NCBI GenBank assembly: GCA_017458805.1
Contig: JAFTAC010000201.1
Coordinates: 1-9,246 of the forward strand
Source of the DNA: Victivallales bacterium
GTDB lineage: Bacteria; Verrucomicrobiota; Lentisphaeria; Oligosphaerales; Oligosphaeraceae
Length of the DNA stretch: 9,246 nt
Reading direction: 5' to 3'
Below, piece by piece: positions 6,422 through 9,246 of this stretch (position 1 is its first letter; the number at the start of each line of letters is the position of its first letter). The notes below the pieces were generated by a model. That model was not told the origin of the DNA, did not search any database, and saw only the letters and a list, made by a program, of their open reading frames with translations. A program made the translations under genes and the position numbers.

Positions 6422-6943
6422 ATGCGGACATTCACAGACAACAACGGGCGGATCTGGACGGTCGTCGTCAACGTGGCGGCAATCAAGCGGGTGCGGGCGA
6501 TTTGCGGCATCGACATCAACTCCATCGTGGAAATCGGGGAGGACGGAAAGCCGAACACGGACCTGCTGCAGCGGCTGGAAGGAGACCCCGTGCTGCTGGT
6601 GGACACCCTCTACGCGGTCTGCAAGCCAGAATGCGACACCAAGAACGTCACTGACGAGGACTTCGGAGCCGCGATGGCAGGCGACGCGATAGCCAGCGCG
6701 ACAGACGCTCTCCTGGAGGAAATAATCGATTTTTTCCCAGAAGCGAAACGGCTGGCACTGCGGCGGATTCTGAATGCAACCCGTCGTTTCGCGGAAATGG
6801 CGACGAAGAGGCTCAAGGAGACGATGGACAGCGAGGACTTCGAGATAAGACTGGCCTCGGAGCTGGCGCGATTGACAGGCTTGTCTGGCAATGCGCAGGA
6901 ATCTGCGGAGTCATCCCCGACCTATTCACCCTCCGAGAGCTGA
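6422..6943 (+). CDS. Tail assembly chaperone, zero-frame product (lambda gpG-like role)
   Basis: 173-residue protein in the tail assembly chaperone slot, between the tail tube and tape measure genes. Such chaperones hold the tape measure protein during tail tube assembly and are absent from the virion. The N-terminus, T-D-N-N-G-R-I-W-T-V-V-V-N-V-A-A-I-K-R-V-R (5-25), followed by G-I-D-I, has the look I know from chaperones of similar prophages. Helices dominate residues 85-165. AAGGA (6411-6415) sits 6 nt before ATG. At residues 104-105 the Phe-Phe codons form the slippery T_TTT_TTC. The stop overlaps ATG 6943 of the -1 frame (TGATG). The C-terminal end is Ser/Pro-rich and low-complexity, typical for the dispensable tail of the unshifted product. 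Confidence 0.78.
   Translation: MRTFTDNNGRIWTVVVNVAAIKRVRAICGIDINSIVEIGEDGKPNTDLLQRLEGDPVLLVDTLYAVCKPECDTKNVTDEDFGAAMAGDAIASATDALLEEIIDFFPEAKRLALRRILNATRRFAEMATKRLKETMDSEDFEIRLASELARLTGLSGNAQESAESSPTYSPSES
6730..6736 (+). promoter_or_regulatory. T_TTT_TTC slippery heptamer for -1 frameshifting
   Basis: The heptamer T-TTT-TTC has the canonical X_XXY_YYZ form and the correct zero frame (GAT TTT TTC CCA). Both Phe-decoding tRNAs can re-pair with TTT in the -1 frame. The preceding GAT is the only GAT among 14 Asp codons of the gene, and TTT is the only TTT among 6 Phe codons; the synonymous GAC or TTC would destroy the site. Shifting here gives a 257-residue fusion reading the -1 frame to 7194. 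Downstream CGTCG-TTTC/GAAA-CGACG (6782-6805) can form a bulged hairpin, but it lies 45 nt away, far for a stimulator. Confidence 0.68.
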
Positions 6944-7194
6944 TGTGGATGGCGGAGGCCAGAAACAGGCAGCAATGGGAACACACGACGAACATCATGG
7001 CGATGATGGCCAACCAATGGCGCGACGAGAAGAAGCGCAGCGAGCCATACCAGCCATTCGAATTCAACCCCTACAACTCGCCGCAGGACATCAAGCGGAT
7101 GTGGGAGGAACTTAAAGAGAAACGCTGGAAGGCACTGCCGAAAGCGGACATGACGACACTGAAAAATCTATGGTGCAAGAATCAAGGAGACTAG
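6943..7194 (+). CDS. Tail assembly chaperone, -1 frame extension (lambda gpT-like role)
   Basis: Read from ATG 6943 this is 83 residues, but it is more likely the C-terminal part of a -1 frameshift fusion. Codons in the same frame just upstream encode P-D-L-F-T-L-R-E-L-M-W-M-A-E-A-R. The T-L-R-E-L-x-x-M-A-E-x-R core followed by W-x-H-T is a pattern I associate with this chaperone extension in similar prophages. The frame has been open since 6655 with no ATG, GTG or TTG until 6943, so the motif can only be translated by shifting (or from a rare start). Downstream lies E-P-Y-Q-P-F-E-F-N-P-Y, also family-like, then a basic Trp-rich end. In lambda the GT fusion recruits tube subunits to the tape measure. 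Coupled restart at TGATG might also make the short form. Confidence 0.7.
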   Translation: MWMAEARNRQQWEHTTNIMAMMANQWRDEKKRSEPYQPFEFNPYNSPQDIKRMWEELKEKRWKALPKADMTTLKNLWCKNQGD

Positions 7195-7197
7195 AAG

Positions 7198-9246
7198 ATG
7201 CCAGGAGCAGGAAGCAGAGTAAGAGCGGGAAAGGCGTTCATTGAAATCTCCCTGGACCAGACGAAACTAGAACGGGGCCTGAAGGCAGCGCAGGCCAGAT
7301 TAAAGGCATTCGGAGCGTCCTGCATGACGCTGGGAACGCAGATGCTGGGCATAGCGACGGCTGCGGCTACGCCTTTCGCGATCGCGACAAAGACATTCGC
7401 GGACTTCGATGACGCGATGCGCACGGTGAGAGCGGTGACAGGCTCCACCAAGGCTGAATTTGAGATGCTGACCGACACGGCGGAAAGGCTCGGTCGGGAA
7501 ACCAGCTTCACCGCGAAGCAAGTAGCCGAAGGAATGGCCAGCCTTGGAAGAATGGGATTCAAGGCGGACGAAATCAACAAGGCAATCGGCGACGTTCTCA
7601 ACCTTTCAAGGGCGACGGGAACGGAGCTGGCATCGGCTGCGGAAATAGCCGCGAACAATATGCGCGTCTTCGGAATGCAGGCGGGACAGGTCGGCAACAT
7701 GGCGGACATCCTGACGACGGCGGCGAACGGCTCCGCGCAGACGCTGACCGACCTCGCGGAGGGGCTGAAGATGGCTGGGCCGCAGGCCACAGCGGCAGGC
7801 GACAGCTTCACCAACGTGGCTGGCGCGTTGGGCGTGCTGGCCAACATGGGCATTAAGGGAAGCCTCGCAGGGACGGCACTGCGCAAGGCATACAGCCAGT
7901 TTGCAAAGAGCAAGGTGCAGGACAAGCTCAAATCGATGGGCATCAGCACCGTGGACAAGAAAGGGAACCTGCGGGCGATGCCAGACATAATGGCGGACAT
8001 CGCCAAACAGATGAATAAGATGCCGACTGCGAAGCGGCTGACATTCGCAGAGGAGATATTCGACCTGCGCGGAAGCCTCGCTGGACTTTCCCTCGGCGGA
8101 AACATCGCGCAGCTTAACCAGTTCATAGCGACGCTCCGCAATTGCGGTGGCGCGGCAAAAAAAACAGCAGCAGAGATGAATGCGGGCATCGGAGGAGCAT
8201 TTAATCAAATCTATTCAGCGGTAGAAGGCGTAGGCATTCAGATCGGTAAGGTCGTTGCAGAAGCAATACAACCTTACATCAAAAAGATGTCCGAAATGCT
8301 TAATAGACTGGCCGAATGGGTTTCAAAGCATAAAGAAATCGTCCTATCGACAGTGAAGCTCATAGCGGGAATAGCGGCGGCAGGGGCAGCGTTACTCGCC
8401 CTAGGCGTGGCGTTCAAGACAATCGCGTTTGCAATCGGCACGGTAAACACGCTCTTTGTGATAATGAAGACGGTAGTGCTGGCACCGATAATGGCGATAA
8501 AGGCACTGGTGGCGGCTTACCATTTCCTGACGGCGGCGATGGCGATCTGCAAGACGGTCGCGCTTGCAACCTGGGCAGCGATAACCAGCCCAGCATTTCT
8601 GGTAGGCGCGGCACTAGCCGCAATCGTTGCGGTAGTTTGGAAACTGACGGGCGCGTGGGACATCTGCAAGCAAGGGGCGATGCAGCTCGGCAACGACATT
8701 AAAACGGCATTCAACAACATCAAGGCGGTGGTCGGACAGACCTTCGGAGCCATCAAGCAGGCACTGGCGATGGGCGACCTGGCGGCGGCGGCGAAGGTAG
8801 GCTGGGCGGCGATAAAGGTGGTCTGGTTCCAGGGGCTGCTGCCATTGAGAACCGCATGGGCGGGGCTGGTTTACTGGATGCGGGACGCGTGGGACGTTTG
8901 CAGTTTCGCGCTGGCCAGCGCGGCGGCGAACACCTGGTACGGCATCCTCTACGGGCTGAAGGCGGCAGGAGACGCGATAGCCGACACGTGGGACTTTTTA
9001 TGGACAGGCATAGTCAACGCCTTTGAAGGATACGTCATATACCCGATTCTGAAACTTGGAGCGACGCTCTGGCACGGAATGACAATGGCGTGGACGCAGG
9101 GCTGCGACGCGATAAGCGACGTCTGGGCGATGACCTGGAACGGCATCGTCTCCGCATTCGAGAAGACAATCGCATTCCTGAAGAAGCAATGGATCAAGTT
9201 TAAAGGATTCTTCGACGACGACGTGGACGTGGACAGGGAAATCGCC
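7198..9246 (+). CDS. Tail tape measure protein, TP901 family (3' end beyond window)
   Basis: At least 683 residues, open to the window edge. Tape measure protein sets tail length and is ejected with the DNA. AAGGAG (7184-7189) lies 8 nt before ATG, and the gene starts 3 nt after the chaperone stop. Residues about 67-310 form the TP901-type minor-tail domain: F-A-D-F-D-D-A-M-R-T-V-R-A-V-T-G (67-82), R-E-T-S-F-T-A-K-Q-V-A-E-G-M (100-113), then F-D-L-R-G-S-L-A-G (288-296). Residues 387-481 are strongly hydrophobic, as tape measures often are where they insert into membrane. Residues 486-655 are Trp-rich helical repeats, including an internal 33-residue duplication. At about 1.5 angstrom per residue the visible part implies a tail of over 100 nm. 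An A8 run (8157-8164) and a low-GC patch (8150-8345) lie just after the minor-tail domain. Confidence 0.9.
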   Translation, partial: MPGAGSRVRAGKAFIEISLDQTKLERGLKAAQARLKAFGASCMTLGTQMLGIATAAATPFAIATKTFADFDDAMRTVRAVTGSTKAEFEMLTDTAERLGRETSFTAKQVAEGMASLGRMGFKADEINKAIGDVLNLSRATGTELASAAEIAANNMRVFGMQAGQVGNMADILTTAANGSAQTLTDLAEGLKMAGPQATAAGDSFTNVAGALGVLANMGIKGSLAGTALRKAYSQFAKSKVQDKLKSMGISTVDKKGNLRAMPDIMADIAKQMNKMPTAKRLTFAEEIFDLRGSLAGLSLGGNIAQLNQFIATLRNCGGAAKKTAAEMNAGIGGAFNQIYSAVEGVGIQIGKVVAEAIQPYIKKMSEMLNRLAEWVSKHKEIVLSTVKLIAGIAAAGAALLALGVAFKTIAFAIGTVNTLFVIMKTVVLAPIMAIKALVAAYHFLTAAMAICKTVALATWAAITSPAFLVGAALAAIVAVVWKLTGAWDICKQGAMQLGNDIKTAFNNIKAVVGQTFGAIKQALAMGDLAAAAKVGWAAIKVVWFQGLLPLRTAWAGLVYWMRDAWDVCSFALASAAANTWYGILYGLKAAGDAIADTWDFLWTGIVNAFEGYVIYPILKLGATLWHGMTMAWTQGCDAISDVWAMTWNGIVSAFEKTIAFLKKQWIKFKGFFDDDVDVDREIA
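8929..9162 (+). repeat. Degenerate 45-residue-period Trp repeat in the tape measure protein
   Basis: Residues 578-610 (8929-9027) and 623-655 (9064-9162) align over 33 residues at a period of exactly 135 nt, with 14 identities: W-x-G, D-A-I-x-D-x-W, x-W-x-G-I-V-x-A-F-E. Earlier segments G-A-W-D-I-C (near 8650) and D-A-W-D-V-C (near 8884) look like weaker relatives. Trp/Phe-spaced repeats are typical of tape measure proteins and fit stacking within the tube. Confidence 0.7.

Noticed and set aside
7191..8189. 332-codon antisense open frame opposite the tape measure gene
   Set aside because: Shadow of the tape measure coding sequence, Ala/Ser-rich with no motif.

Overview
This window is the middle of the late (structural) gene block of a tailed phage or prophage, nearly all on the + strand. 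The order of products is: gpW-like head joiner, lambda-type portal, prohead protease fused to a Mu gpT-like major capsid protein, DUF2190-type decoration protein, three neck/tail-completion proteins, major tail tube protein, two-frame tail assembly chaperone, and a tape measure protein that runs off the right edge. A non-contractile (siphovirus-like) long tail is inferred from the chaperone and tape measure, with no sheath gene between them. No lysogeny, replication, defence or host gene lies in the window, so prophage and free phage cannot be told apart. The host is not identified. The genes are GC-rich with Gly-, Ala-, Arg- and Asp-rich proteins and good Shine-Dalgarno sites, and the gene combination recalls prophages of the Planctomycetes-Verrucomicrobia-Lentisphaerae group; this is a weak, memory-based inference.

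Layout. Bases 1-408 carry no convincing gene. They start with about 60 nearly pure A/T bases and continue as purine-rich sequence, where the end of a large terminase gene would often be found. From 409 the genes are tightly packed: gpW-like (409-606) overlaps portal by 4 nt, portal overlaps the protease-capsid fusion by 26 nt, a 56-nt gap with a 7-bp hairpin leads to the decoration gene (4068-4481), and three neck genes follow (4499-5888). The major tail protein (5905-6345) ends just before a strong intrinsic terminator (6365-6398). Beyond it lie the chaperone pair (6422-7194) and the tape measure gene (7198-end).

Two expression devices stand out. First, the protease-capsid gene has an in-frame internal ATG at 2596 with a near-perfect ribosome binding site closely resembling that of the major tail gene. 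It would yield a protease-free scaffold-capsid protein, analogous in logic to lambda C/Nu3. Second, the chaperone gene holds a T_TTT_TTC slippery heptamer in the correct frame, written with the only GAT and only TTT codons of that gene. The -1 frame beyond it encodes a conserved tail-chaperone motif upstream of any usable start codon, so a G/GT-type programmed -1 frameshift is well supported. The mid-operon terminator suggests that expression steps down, or depends on antitermination, after the abundant tail tube protein.
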